DNA from: Kitasatospora herbaricolor
Lineage (GTDB): Bacteria; Actinomycetota; Actinomycetes; Streptomycetales; Streptomycetaceae
Direction: 5' to 3'
Length of the DNA: 64,000 nucleotides
Assembly (NCBI RefSeq): GCF_030813695.1
Contig: NZ_JAUSVA010000002.1
Span: 3,906,001 to 3,970,000 of the forward strand
The translations under genes and the position numbers were made by a program. Below the pieces are notes generated by a model. That model did no database searches and was not told the DNA's origin. It saw only the letters and a list, made by a program, of their open reading frames with translations. Below, piece after piece: positions 19,269 through 27,648 of the stretch (positions within the stretch are counted from its first letter, which is position 1; each line of letters opens with the position of its first letter).

Positions 19269-19757
19269 ATGGCCGACTCCAGTTTCGACATCGTCTCGAA
19301 GGTCGAGTGGCAGGAGGTCGACAACGCGATCAACCAGACCTCCCGCGAGATCGCCACCCGCTTCGACTTCAAGAACGTCGGCGGCGAGGTCAAGCGGTCG
19401 GGCGAGAAGATCGAGATGAAGGCCAACGGCGAGGAGCGCGTCAAGGCGATCCTGGACGTGCTGAAGGACAAGTTCATCAAGCGGGGCCTGTCCCTGAAGG
19501 CGCTGGACGCGGCCGAGCCGCAGCTGTCCGGCAAGGAGTACAAGATCTTCGCGGACGTGAAGGAGGGCATCTCCCAGGACGATGCCAAGAAGGTCGCGAA
19601 GATCATCCGGGACGAGGGCCCCAAGGGCGTGAAGGCCCAGGTCCAGGGTGACGAGCTGCGCGTCAGCTCGAAGAGCCGGGACGACCTGCAGACCATCCAG
19701 GCCCTGCTGAAGGGCAAGGACCTGGACTTCGCGATCCAGTTCGTGAACTACCGCTGA
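19269..19757 (+). CDS. YajQ family nucleotide-binding protein
   Basis: 162 residues: [20 protein letters not shown], then [20 protein letters not shown] and a second ferredoxin-like repeat with [19 protein letters not shown], ending [10 protein letters not shown], the characteristic YajQ tail. Full family length. YajQ proteins bind nucleotides; in Xanthomonas a homologue binds c-di-GMP, but in actinobacteria the role is not established. The ATG at 19269 follows AAGGAGA; the in-frame opening from 18978 crosses tRNA-Tyr and is not used. A 15-bp terminator hairpin follows. Confidence 0.93.
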   Translation: MADSSFDIVSKVEWQEVDNAINQTSREIATRFDFKNVGGEVKRSGEKIEMKANGEERVKAILDVLKDKFIKRGLSLKALDAAEPQLSGKEYKIFADVKEGISQDDAKKVAKIIRDEGPKGVKAQVQGDELRVSSKSRDDLQTIQALLKGKDLDFAIQFVNYR

Positions 19758-19779
19758 CCCGGCGCCCCGCGCCGCCGCC

Positions 19780-19813
19780 GAAGAGGGTCCCGATCTCGAT
19801 CGGGACCCTCTTC
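19780..19813. terminator. Bidirectional terminator
   Basis: A perfect 15-bp inverted repeat (GAAGAGGGTCCCGAT and complement) around CTCG, between the yajQ-like gene (+) and the convergent frameshifted gene (-). No U tract on either side. Confidence 0.75.
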
Positions 19814-19830
19814 GCGCCCCCGGGGCGGAG

Positions 19831-20420
19831 CTACCGCGTCGCCGTGGTCGCCGCCTCGGCGGCCGTCGCGGCGTCGGCCGGCGCCCTGACCATGGCCGTC
19901 AGCTGATCGGGCCTGCTCTGCAGCGCGGGCAGGGCGGCGGGCTGGGAGGAACTGCAGGGCGCCCGTGTCGGGCGCGCCGACGGATCCGAGCACGCCCGCG
20001 ACCAGGCCGTTGACCAGGCCGAGGACGTCACCGAGGCCGCCGGGTGCGGCGGTGAGGTCGGGCAGGTCGGGCGCCGCCGGCAGCGCGGGGAGCGCCGGGA
20101 GGCCGGAGGCGTCGGGGAGTTCGGGCAGGGTGGGCGCACCCGGCACCACCGGCAGGTCCGTGGCCGGCAGCTCGGCGGCCGGCGGATCCACGGCCGGCAG
20201 GGCTGCGACGGGTGCGTCGACGGCGGGGGTGTCCTCGGCCGGCGCCACGACGGCGGGCCGGACCGGCATGCGGGGCCCGTCACCGCGGTCAGGGCCGCGA
20301 AGGGACCGGGGGCGCTCCGGCGGGGTGGTCGGTCGGGCCGGAAGCGGTGGCGGACGCAGCGGTGACGGTGGTCAGCCCGATGGCTGTGGTCAGCGCGGCG
20401 GCCATCCGGATGGCACGCAC
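19831..20420 (-). pseudogene. Frameshifted secreted Ala/Leu/Pro-rich protein
   Basis: Three consecutive pieces in three different minus-strand frames together read like one secreted protein. Piece 1, from GTG 20420, is a signal peptide (RMAAALTTAIGLTTVTAASA) followed by Thr/Pro residues; that frame stops near 20289. Piece 2, about 20290-19945, is LPALPALPAAPDLPDLTAAP-type sequence ending VLGSVGAPDTGALQ. Piece 3, about 19944-19831, is QPAALPALQSRPDQLTAMV and AATAAEAATTATR then TAG. Single-base indels near 20290 and 19945 would restore one frame. Streptomycetes encode many small secreted proteins with LPALP repeats; no function known. Could be real decay or sequencing error in GC runs. Confidence 0.6.
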
Positions 20421-20649
20421 AGGAAACGCATCCTCTCGGTGTGGGTTCAGGCGATGTGCCTGTTCCACACGTTGAGTCACCGGAGTTGGCCCGGCCGGCC
20501 TTCCTGCGCCGAATGATTCACCACCCGGGTGGCGCACCGGGAGCGGCGGGCCTTCGACGGCCGACCGCCTGCCCCGGCACGCCGTGCGGCTTCGACGGGC
20601 GCCCCGACTCGCTTGCGAAGGAGCCTGTTTGCCGCTTCGACGGCGGGCG

Positions 20650-21306
20650 TCAGCCGACCGGTCCGACCTGCGGATCGGCGCCGGCCGCCCGGACCGCCCC
20701 GGCCTCGGCGACCGGTACGCCGTACAGCAGGGCGAAGGCGGTGACTTCGACGGCGTCGGGAGCGGTACTTCTTTCCTCGGCGGCGAGTTCGTCGAAGATG
20801 GCACCCAACTCCCTTCGCAGGCGCACCATTCGCTCCGGATCGAGCCGCACGGCGAAGTGCGCGACGAACGCGGGCGGGCCGGCCGAGCCGTCGTCCGGCG
20901 CGCTGAAGTCGAGCTTGCCGTCCCGGACTTGGATCCGGAAGCCGTCGCGGACCAGGTCGATCGCGGCGAGGACGGCGTCGACCGCCTCGGTCCGGGTCTC
21001 GGAGCCGGCCGAGAACATCTCCCGGGACAGCCGCAACGACTCCTGGGCGGCCACGTACCGGCTCTCGACGATGCCGGAGACCAGCCGGGTGCCGGCGACG
21101 GCGATCAGTCCGACCGCCTCCAACTGCTTGACGTGCCGGTAGAGCTTGGTCTGCGGCTCACCGAGGGCGGCGGCGAGCTCCTTGACCGTCTGCGGTTCGC
21201 CCTCGGCCCGCATCAGGGCGCTGATGATGGCCAGCCGGACGGGATCGGCAAGCGCTTTCAGCGTCGCGACGTCGTCCACCTGGCGTTCTTTGGCTTTGTC
21301 GACCAC
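20650..21306 (-). CDS. ArsR-like winged-helix transcriptional regulator
   Basis: About 218 residues. The N-terminal winged helix (TLKALADPVRLAIISAL ... TVKELAAALGEPQTKLYRHVKQLEAVGLI) is typical of the HTH_20/ArsR group. The C-terminal ~130 residues (YVAAQESLRLSREMFSAG... FAVRLDPERMVRLRRELGAIFDEL) match the extended form of these regulators, and there are no obvious metal-binding Cys. The GTG at 21306 is my choice; ATG 21345 would add 13 residues and neither has a good ribosome site. Divergent from an MFS exporter with an inverted repeat between them, so it very probably represses that exporter and itself. Inducer unknown. Confidence 0.82.
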   Translation of the reverse strand: MVDKAKERQVDDVATLKALADPVRLAIISALMRAEGEPQTVKELAAALGEPQTKLYRHVKQLEAVGLIAVAGTRLVSGIVESRYVAAQESLRLSREMFSAGSETRTEAVDAVLAAIDLVRDGFRIQVRDGKLDFSAPDDGSAGPPAFVAHFAVRLDPERMVRLRRELGAIFDELAAEERSTAPDAVEVTAFALLYGVPVAEAGAVRAAGADPQVGPVG

Positions 21307-21360
21307 GGGCCCACTGTCGCAGCCCGTCCACCCTTGCGCAATCAATCACCCAGCGGTAAT

Positions 21361-21380
21361 CATTCACTCAAGCGTGAATG
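21361..21380. promoter_or_regulatory. Palindromic operator between ArsR-like regulator and MFS gene
   Basis: CATTCAC-TCAAGC-GTGAATG, a perfect 7-6-7 inverted repeat in the 100-bp divergent spacer, 26 bp before the MFS ATG. A related half-site, AATCATTCAC, overlaps its left arm and AATCAATCAC lies 20 bp away. Most likely the binding site of the adjacent regulator; inferred from position and symmetry. Confidence 0.65.
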
Positions 21381-21406
21381 CCTTCGCGAACGCAAAGGGG
21401 CGGGGA

Positions 21407-22822
21407 ATGACCATGACCGAGGGCGCGCCGTCGGCCGTACAGGACGCGGCGGGGCCACACCCGGCGGTTCAGGACACGGCGGAGCGGAACACAGGGGGAC
21501 GGGGGGCGGCCGGGCAGGAGTCGGCGCGGCCGGTGCCGTTGCGCCGCAACCTCCGCTTCCAGTTGCTCTGGGGCGGATCGGCCGCCGGCACGCTGGGGCT
21601 TCACGTCTCCGACACCGCGTACCCGTTGTTGCTGCTGGCGATGACCGGATCGTCCACGCTGGCCGGTGCGTTCGGGGCGCTCCAGATCGGCGCGTCGGTG
21701 CTGTGCGGGGTGCACGGCGGGTCGGTCGCCGACCGGTACGACCGTCGCCGGGTGCTGATCGCGGCGGACTCCGTCCGGCTGCTGGCCGCCCTGAGCGTGC
21801 CGCTCGCGATGGCACTGGGCGCCTTCAGCGTCGTGCACGCGCTGCTGGTCGCCGTGGTGATCGGGGCGACGATCGCCTACAGCGGGCCGGTCCGGCTGCT
21901 CGCCGTCCGCTCGGTGGTGGCGCCGGAGCAGCTGCGGCAGGCCCTAGCGCAGGACGAGGCGCGGATGAGCGGCGCGGGGTTGGCCGGGCCGCCGCTGGCG
22001 GGGCTGCTGCTGGGGGCCGGGCGGGCGGTGCCGTTCCTGGGCGCCGCACTGGCCTCGCTGCTCTCCCTGGCGGCCTCCTGCCTGGTGCGTTTCCCCCGCC
22101 GCGCCGAGCCGGCCGCACCGAAGACGCCGTCGGGTACGGCGACGACCGGCACAGCGGCCACCGGCACAGCGGCAGGCGAGGCGGCGGACGAGGCGGCGGC
22201 GGGCGAGGCGGCGGCGAAGGAGGGCTCCGGCGCCCTCGCGGGGTTCCGGCACCTGCTCGCGGACCGGACACTGCGGGCGACCCTGACGGTGGTGTTCGGC
22301 ATCAACCTGGTCGGTTCGGCGGTGGTCCTGCCGGTGATCGTGCTGCTCCGGGAGCGGGGTGTGCCCAGCGGCGGCATCGGGCTGGCGCTGGCCGGCGAGG
22401 CGGTGGGGGCGATGGCGGGCGCGCTGCTGGTCTCCCGGCTGCACCGGCTGGCCGGACCGGGCGCGCTGCTGCTGGCCGTGGCCTGGTACGTCGTACCGCT
22501 GTTCCTCGCGCCGCTGCTGCCGGGCGGCGCGGTGACGGTCTTCGCTGCGCTGTTCCTGATGGGGCTCGGGGTCCCGGCCCTGCGGGTGATGATCGACATC
22601 CTGGTGTTCCAGCAGGTCGCCGAGGAGCTGCGCGGGCGGGTGATCGCGGCCACCATGACGCTGTTCACCGTCGGGATGCCGGCCGGGATGTTCGGCAGCG
22701 GTGTCCTGCTCGACCACGTGACCCCGGGCACCGCGCTGACCGTACTGGCCCTGCTGCTCGCTCTCGGCCTGCTGCCGGCGACCTTCGACCGGACCTTGTG
22801 CCGCGCCGTCTGGCCCGCCTGA
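21407..22822 (+). CDS. MFS transporter (drug/metabolite exporter type)
   Basis: 471 residues. After a hydrophilic N-terminus (1-45), six hydrophobic helices include the loop motif GGSVADRYDRRRVLIAAD (MFS motif A-like). A hydrophilic Ala/Thr/Glu-rich cytoplasmic loop with tandem TGTAA and GEAA(D/A) units follows (about residues 238-270), then six more helices ending LALGLLPATF. It belongs to the same broad group as enterobactin exporter EntS/MFS_3 proteins. The ATG at 21407 follows GGGGCGGGGA. Under the control of the divergent ArsR-like gene; substrate unknown. Confidence 0.85.
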   Translation: MTMTEGAPSAVQDAAGPHPAVQDTAERNTGGRGAAGQESARPVPLRRNLRFQLLWGGSAAGTLGLHVSDTAYPLLLLAMTGSSTLAGAFGALQIGASVLCGVHGGSVADRYDRRRVLIAADSVRLLAALSVPLAMALGAFSVVHALLVAVVIGATIAYSGPVRLLAVRSVVAPEQLRQALAQDEARMSGAGLAGPPLAGLLLGAGRAVPFLGAALASLLSLAASCLVRFPRRAEPAAPKTPSGTATTGTAATGTAAGEAADEAAAGEAAAKEGSGALAGFRHLLADRTLRATLTVVFGINLVGSAVVLPVIVLLRERGVPSGGIGLALAGEAVGAMAGALLVSRLHRLAGPGALLLAVAWYVVPLFLAPLLPGGAVTVFAALFLMGLGVPALRVMIDILVFQQVAEELRGRVIAATMTLFTVGMPAGMFGSGVLLDHVTPGTALTVLALLLALGLLPATFDRTLCRAVWPA

Positions 22823-22878
22823 CCGGCAACCGACCGCGCCCGACGGCGCCGTCACCAGGCCGTCCGACCCGGCCGGTG

Positions 22879-22906
22879 AGGTCGGACGGCCCCGGCCGTC
22901 CGACCT
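22879..22906 (+). terminator. Terminator after MFS gene
   Basis: AGGTCGGACGGCC/GGCCGTCCGACCT, a perfect 13-bp stem with a 2-nt formal loop (4-6 nt in practice). An alternative upstream arm GTCCGACC at 22862 could compete for pairing. Confidence 0.65.
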
Positions 22907-23009
22907 GACAATCGATCACCCGTGCGGGTGCGCGCGACGTGCGGGCCCGATGGCATCCGGGTGAACTTGGCCTCATGCGGTCCGGACGGACCGCCTCGGA
23001 GGAGGCCTG

Positions 23010-24503
23010 ATGAGTTCCATGGACGTGCCGTCGGACGGCCGGGAGAGTCCGACGACGACACGGCGGGCGGGCTCGGCGGGCGTCAGGGCCGTCGTCGCCG
23101 CCACGCCGAGGATGTCCTGGCTGACCCTGGCCCTGATGACGACGAGTTCGGTGGCCAGCCTCCGGGCGGCGCCGACCATGGCGGTCTACGGCCTGGCGGC
23201 GGTGTTCCTGTACGTCCTGCCGGCGATCGTGTTCCTGATGCCCACCGCGCTGGTGTCGGCGGAGCTGGCCTCCGGCTGGAACGGCGGGGTGTACCGCTGG
23301 GTCTCCGAGGGGCTCTCGAAGCCGCTCGGCTTCCTCGCGGTGTGGTGCCAGTTCGCCATGACGATCTTCTACTACCCCAGCCTGCTGGCCTACGTGGCGT
23401 CCACCATCGCGTACGTGATCAATCCGAGCCTGGCGAGCAACGGCCCGTACACCGCGATCGTGATCATCGTCCTGTACTGGTCCGGGGTGTGGGTCTCCTC
23501 GCGCGGCACCGGCGCGGTGGCGGGGCTCTCCTCCTGGGGCCTGGTGATCGGCACCCTCGTCCCCGGCACGCTGCTGGTGGTGCTCGGCATGGTCTTCCTC
23601 GGCCAGGGCAATCCCTCGGCCGCGCCGATGACCGCGAGCAACATCTTTCCCCAGTGGACCGGCCTGGCCAGCCTCGTCCTGATCGTCAACAACTTCCTCA
23701 GCTACTCCGGCATGGAGATGAACGCGGTGCACGTCTCCTCGCTGCGCAATCCCGCGCGGGAGTTCCCCCGCTCGATGTTCACGGCGTCCGGGCTGGTGCT
23801 GCTGATCTTCATCCTGCCGGCACTGGCGATCAGCTGGGTGGTGCCGTCCAGCCAGCTGAGCCTGACGGCCGGCGTGATGCAGGCCTTCGACTCCTTCTTC
23901 CAGTACTTCCACATCGGCTGGCTGACGCCGGTGATCGCGGTCGCACTGGTCGTAGCCTCCCTCGGCGGCATGCTGACCTGGCTGGCCGGGCCGTCCAAGG
24001 GCCTGCTGCTGATCTCCCGCCAGGAGGGCTACCTCCCGCCCTTCCTGCAGCGGCTGAACAAGCACGGCATCCAGCAGAACATCCTGGTCACCCAAGGGGT
24101 CGTCACCACGGTCATCGCGCTGGCCTACGCGCTGCTGCCGAACGTCTCCAGCGCCTACTGGATCTTCTCGGTGATCACCACCCAGGTGTACCTGATCGTC
24201 TACCTGCTGATGTTCCTCGCCGCCATCCGGCTGCGCCGCACCCAGCCGGACCACCCGCGCGGCTACCGGGCCCCCGCCCTGGTCCTGACCTGCGTCACCG
24301 GGTTCGTGGCCTCCGCCGCGGCGATGGCGATCGGCTTCGTCCCGTCCTCGCAGTTCGGCAACGGCAGTGTCTGGGTCTACATCGCCATCGTCGGCGGCGG
24401 CCTGCTGCTGCTCGGCGTGATCATCCCGTACCTCTTCCTGCGGCTGCGCAAGCCCAGCTGGCGGATGCCCGAGGAGAGCGGCACCGAGGGGGCCGTCGCA
24501 TGA
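23010..24503 (+). CDS. APC-superfamily amino acid permease/antiporter
   Basis: 497 residues, 12 predicted transmembrane helices. The N-terminal helix-1 region is MSWLTLALMTTSSVASLRAA; the helix 6-8 region is SLVLIVNNFLSYSGMEMNAV followed by HVSSLRNPAREFPRSM. This resembles the glutamate:GABA antiporter (GadC-like) branch. The start ATG at 23010 is preceded by GGAGGAGG 4-5 bases upstream, a strong site. First gene of a compact operon: its TGA overlaps the ATG of the next gene (ATGA), followed by an M20 dipeptidase and an M24 Xaa-Pro peptidase. I infer import or exchange of amino acids released from peptides; the substrate is not determinable. Confidence 0.85.
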   Translation: MSSMDVPSDGRESPTTTRRAGSAGVRAVVAATPRMSWLTLALMTTSSVASLRAAPTMAVYGLAAVFLYVLPAIVFLMPTALVSAELASGWNGGVYRWVSEGLSKPLGFLAVWCQFAMTIFYYPSLLAYVASTIAYVINPSLASNGPYTAIVIIVLYWSGVWVSSRGTGAVAGLSSWGLVIGTLVPGTLLVVLGMVFLGQGNPSAAPMTASNIFPQWTGLASLVLIVNNFLSYSGMEMNAVHVSSLRNPAREFPRSMFTASGLVLLIFILPALAISWVVPSSQLSLTAGVMQAFDSFFQYFHIGWLTPVIAVALVVASLGGMLTWLAGPSKGLLLISRQEGYLPPFLQRLNKHGIQQNILVTQGVVTTVIALAYALLPNVSSAYWIFSVITTQVYLIVYLLMFLAAIRLRRTQPDHPRGYRAPALVLTCVTGFVASAAAMAIGFVPSSQFGNGSVWVYIAIVGGGLLLLGVIIPYLFLRLRKPSWRMPEESGTEGAVA

Positions 24504-25006
24504 GCAGCAGCACGAGTGCCGGCCCCGGGCCGGACGCTTCGGACCCGGCCACGGAGGCGCGGGAGCGCACCCGCGGCGGGCTGATGGGCTCCCAGCACCG
24601 GTGGATCTACCTCGGCTCCATCGTGGTGCTGGTGGCCATGCTGGTCATCGGCCTGCTGTCGTTCACCCAGGTCCACGCCACGAACGAGGCCTATCGCAAG
24701 GCCTCGCAGCTGTCCGACGCGCTGCAGGCGGCCGGCTACCCGGTGCCCTCACAGGACCAGATCGTCCGCACGCTGGGCACCGACGGCGGGGCCGTCTGCT
24801 CGGACCCGGCGGACGCCCTGGTCCAGGCGCAGTGGAAGTACGGCATGTCCAACGGCGCGGCCGGTCCGGGCCAGCGGCCGGTGCTGTCGGACCGCCAGGT
24901 GGTGCAGGGCGAGGCCATCGTGCTCTCGGTCTACTGCCCGGACAAGCTGGCGGACATCCAGGACAAGATCGACGACTTCGACCTCCGCGACACCGTCCGG
25001 GACTGA
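24500..25006 (+). CDS. Small single-pass membrane protein coupled to the APC permease
   Basis: 168 residues, not recognised as a named family. A cytoplasmic 32-residue N-terminus precedes one strong transmembrane helix (WIYLGSIVVLVAMLVIGLLS, about 34-53). The ~115-residue external domain has two Cys (in GAVCSDPADA and SVYCPDKLAD) that could form a disulfide. Translation is coupled to the permease through ATGA overlap. The co-location suggests an accessory subunit or a sensor of the transporter. Ends 74 bp before the peptidase gene. Confidence 0.75.
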   Translation: MSSSTSAGPGPDASDPATEARERTRGGLMGSQHRWIYLGSIVVLVAMLVIGLLSFTQVHATNEAYRKASQLSDALQAAGYPVPSQDQIVRTLGTDGGAVCSDPADALVQAQWKYGMSNGAAGPGQRPVLSDRQVVQGEAIVLSVYCPDKLADIQDKIDDFDLRDTVRD

Positions 25007-25080
25007 CCCGCGCCGCACAACACGTCCCGCGCCCCGCACGCCACCGGACCGACCGGACCGACCGGACCAGAGGAGTACCC

Positions 25081-26434
25081 ATGACCGACGCACTGGCACG
25101 GCGTATCGACGAGCTGATGCCCCGGGCGAAGAGCGACCTGGCCCGGCTGGTGGCGATCCCGTCCGTCGCCGACCCCCGGCAGTACCCGCCCGAGCGCTGC
25201 CGGGAGGCCGCCGAGTGGGTCGCCGCGGCCTTCACCGAGGCGGGCCTGCAGGACGTCCATCTGGAGGAGACGCCCGACGGCAGCCACGCCGTGATCGGGC
25301 ACCGGCCGCCGCCGCCCGGCGCGCCGACCGTCCTGCTGTACTGCCACTACGACGTGCAGCCGCCGCTCGACGACGCCGCCTGGACCTCCCCGCCGTTCGA
25401 GCTGACCGAGCGGGACGGCCGCTGGTACGGGCGCGGCACGGCGGACTGCAAGGGCAACATCGTCATGCACCTCACCGCCCTGCGGGCGCTCGGCGACGAC
25501 ATCCCGGTGGGCCTGAAGCTGGTCGCCGAGGGGTCGGAGGAGCAGGGCACCGGCGGGCTGGAGGAGTACGTCCCGCCGCACGCCGGGGAGCTGCACGCGG
25601 ACGCGCTGCTGGTCTGCGACACCGGCAACGCCGCCGTCGGCGTGCCGACGGCCACCATCACCCTGCGCGGCCTGGCCAACGTGGTGGTCACCGTGCGGGC
25701 GCTGGAGGGGGACGTGCACTCCGGGATGTTCGGCGGCCCGGCGCCCGACGCCCTGGCCGCGCTGGTGCGGATCCTCGACTCGCTGCGCGACGAGCACGGC
25801 GGCACCCGGATCGACGGCCTGGACTGGCCAGGGCACCTGGGCCGGCGTCGGCTACGACGAGGCGCAGTTCCGCACCGACGCCGGGGTGCTCGACGGCGTC
25901 TCGCTGACCGGTACCGGCGCGGTCGCGGACCGGCTCTGGGCCCGGCCCGCGGTGACCGTGCTCGGCATCGACTGCCCGCCGGTGGTCGGCTCGGCCGCGG
26001 CCGTTCCCGGCACCGCCCGGGCCCGGGTCAGCCTGCGGGTGCCGCCGGGCACCGATCCGGTGACGGCCCGGGACGCGCTGACCGCGCACCTGACGGCCGC
26101 CGCGCCATGGGGTGTCCGGGTGGAGGTGGAGAACGAGAGCACCGGCTCGCCGTTCGAGGCCGCCACCGGCGGGCCGGCCTACGGCGCGCTCGACTCGGCG
26201 ATGCGGGAGGTCTACGGCAAGCCGATGGCCTTCCTCGGACAGGGCGGCTCGATCCCGCTGTGCAACGTCTTCGCCCGCACCTACCCCTCGGCGGAGATCA
26301 TTCTGATGGGCGTGGAGGAACCGCGCTGCCTCATCCACGCACCCAACGAGAGCGTCGACCCGGAGGAGATCCGCCACATGGCGCACGTCGAAGCCCTGTT
26401 CCTGCGGAACTACGCGAAGGCCGGCCGGTCGTGA
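25081..26434 (+). pseudogene. M20 family dipeptidase, frameshifted
   Basis: Cleaves dipeptides or N-acyl amino acids with a two-metal centre. The ATG at 25081 follows AGAGGAG. The first frame carries LLYCHYDVQPP (metal His), GRGTADCKGN (bridging Asp), EGSEEQG (catalytic/metal Glu) and LLVCDTGN (metal Asp). At about 25818-25830 the coding signal moves forward one base, and the second frame continues TWAGVGYDEAQFRTDAGVLD ... CLIHAPNESVDPEEIRHMAH, containing the last metal His, to TGA 26434. Joined, the protein would be ~450 residues, normal for dipeptidases, with every ligand kept. One indel is therefore the only defect, either a sequencing error or recent inactivation. TGA overlaps the GTG of the next gene. 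Confidence 0.82.
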
Positions 26435-27579
26435 CGGGCCCCCAGGAGGGCGGAACGCCCGCACCCCGGCCGTTCACCCAGGAGGACTACCGGGCGCGGA
26501 TGGACCGCGCCACCGGCGACGCCACCGCCGCCGGGCTCGCCGGCCTGGTCATCGCCCCCGGCCCGGACCTGGAGTACCTCTGCGGCTACCGGCCCACCGC
26601 GATCACCGAGCGGCTCACCGCGCTGGTCCTCACCACCGGCCGGGAGCCGGCGCTGGTGGTGCCCAAGCTTGAGCGGCCGGACGCCGAGAAGGCCCCCGGC
26701 GTGCCCGGGCTGCGGCTGGTCGACTGGTCGGACGGCGAGGACCCGTACGCGAGCGCCGTCCCGCTGCTGGACGCGGGCGGGCGGTACGGCGTCTCCGACG
26801 CGGCCTGGGCGATGCACCTGCTCGGCCTGCAGTCCGCCCTGCCGCGCACCGGATGGACCTCGCTGACGGCCGCGCTGCCGATGCTGCGGGCCGTCAAGGA
26901 CACCGACGAGCTGGAGCGGCTGGCCGCCGCCGGGGGCGCCGCCGACGCCGCGTACCGGCGGATCCTGGAGGTGGAGTTCGCCGGGCGGCGGGAGAGCGAC
27001 GTCGCCGCCGACCTCAGCGCGCTGCTCATCCACTACGGTCACAGCCAGGTCGACTTCACGGTGGTCGGCTCCGGCCCGAACGGCGCCGACCCGCACCACG
27101 AGGCCGACGACCGGGTCATCCGTACGGGTGACACCGTGGTGCTCGACTTCGGCGGGCTCAAGGACGGCTACGGCTCCGACACCACCCGTACGGTGTACGT
27201 CGGCACCGAGGTGCCGGCCGAGGTGCAGGAGGTCCACGACGTGGTGCGGCGGGCCCAGCAGCTGGCCTTCGAGGCGGTGCGGCCGGGCGTGGAGTGCCAG
27301 GAGATCGACCGGGTGGCCCGGCGGGTGATCACCGAGGCCGGGTACGGGGAGTACTTCATCCACCGCACCGGCCACGGCATCGGGATCACCACCCACGAGC
27401 CGCCGTACATGGTCGAGGGCGAACGACAGCGGCTGGTGCCGGGCATGTGCTTCTCGATCGAACCGGGGATCTATCTCCCGGGCCGTTTCGGCGTCCGGAT
27501 CGAGGACATCGTCACCGTCACCGACCGGGCCGGGCGCCGGTTCAACAACACTCCGCACGAACTGCAGTGCGTCAGCTGA
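26431..27579 (+). CDS. M24 family Xaa-Pro aminopeptidase/dipeptidase (PepQ-like)
   Basis: 382 residues. Creatinase-like N-domain (ATAAGLAGLVIAPGPDLEYL) and pita-bread C-domain with all five metal ligands: Asp239 (VVLDFGG), Asp250 (YGSDTTRT), His315 (GHGIG), Glu344 (IEPGIY) and Glu358 (VRIEDIV). Expected to release the N-terminal residue before proline or to hydrolyse Xaa-Pro dipeptides. The GTG at 26431 overlaps the dipeptidase stop (GTGA), so translation is coupled. With the permease and the M20 enzyme it forms a peptide-catabolism operon. A substrate outside proline peptides (for example creatine-like) is possible in this fold, but the YPS-type insertions are absent. Confidence 0.9.
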   Translation: MTGPQEGGTPAPRPFTQEDYRARMDRATGDATAAGLAGLVIAPGPDLEYLCGYRPTAITERLTALVLTTGREPALVVPKLERPDAEKAPGVPGLRLVDWSDGEDPYASAVPLLDAGGRYGVSDAAWAMHLLGLQSALPRTGWTSLTAALPMLRAVKDTDELERLAAAGGAADAAYRRILEVEFAGRRESDVAADLSALLIHYGHSQVDFTVVGSGPNGADPHHEADDRVIRTGDTVVLDFGGLKDGYGSDTTRTVYVGTEVPAEVQEVHDVVRRAQQLAFEAVRPGVECQEIDRVARRVITEAGYGEYFIHRTGHGIGITTHEPPYMVEGERQRLVPGMCFSIEPGIYLPGRFGVRIEDIVTVTDRAGRRFNNTPHELQCVS

Positions 27580-27648
27580 CCGCTAGCTGGGTGACATGAC
27601 CGGCGATCCCAAGAATTCTCCAAGATTCCGTTGCTAGCTTCACCCCGT

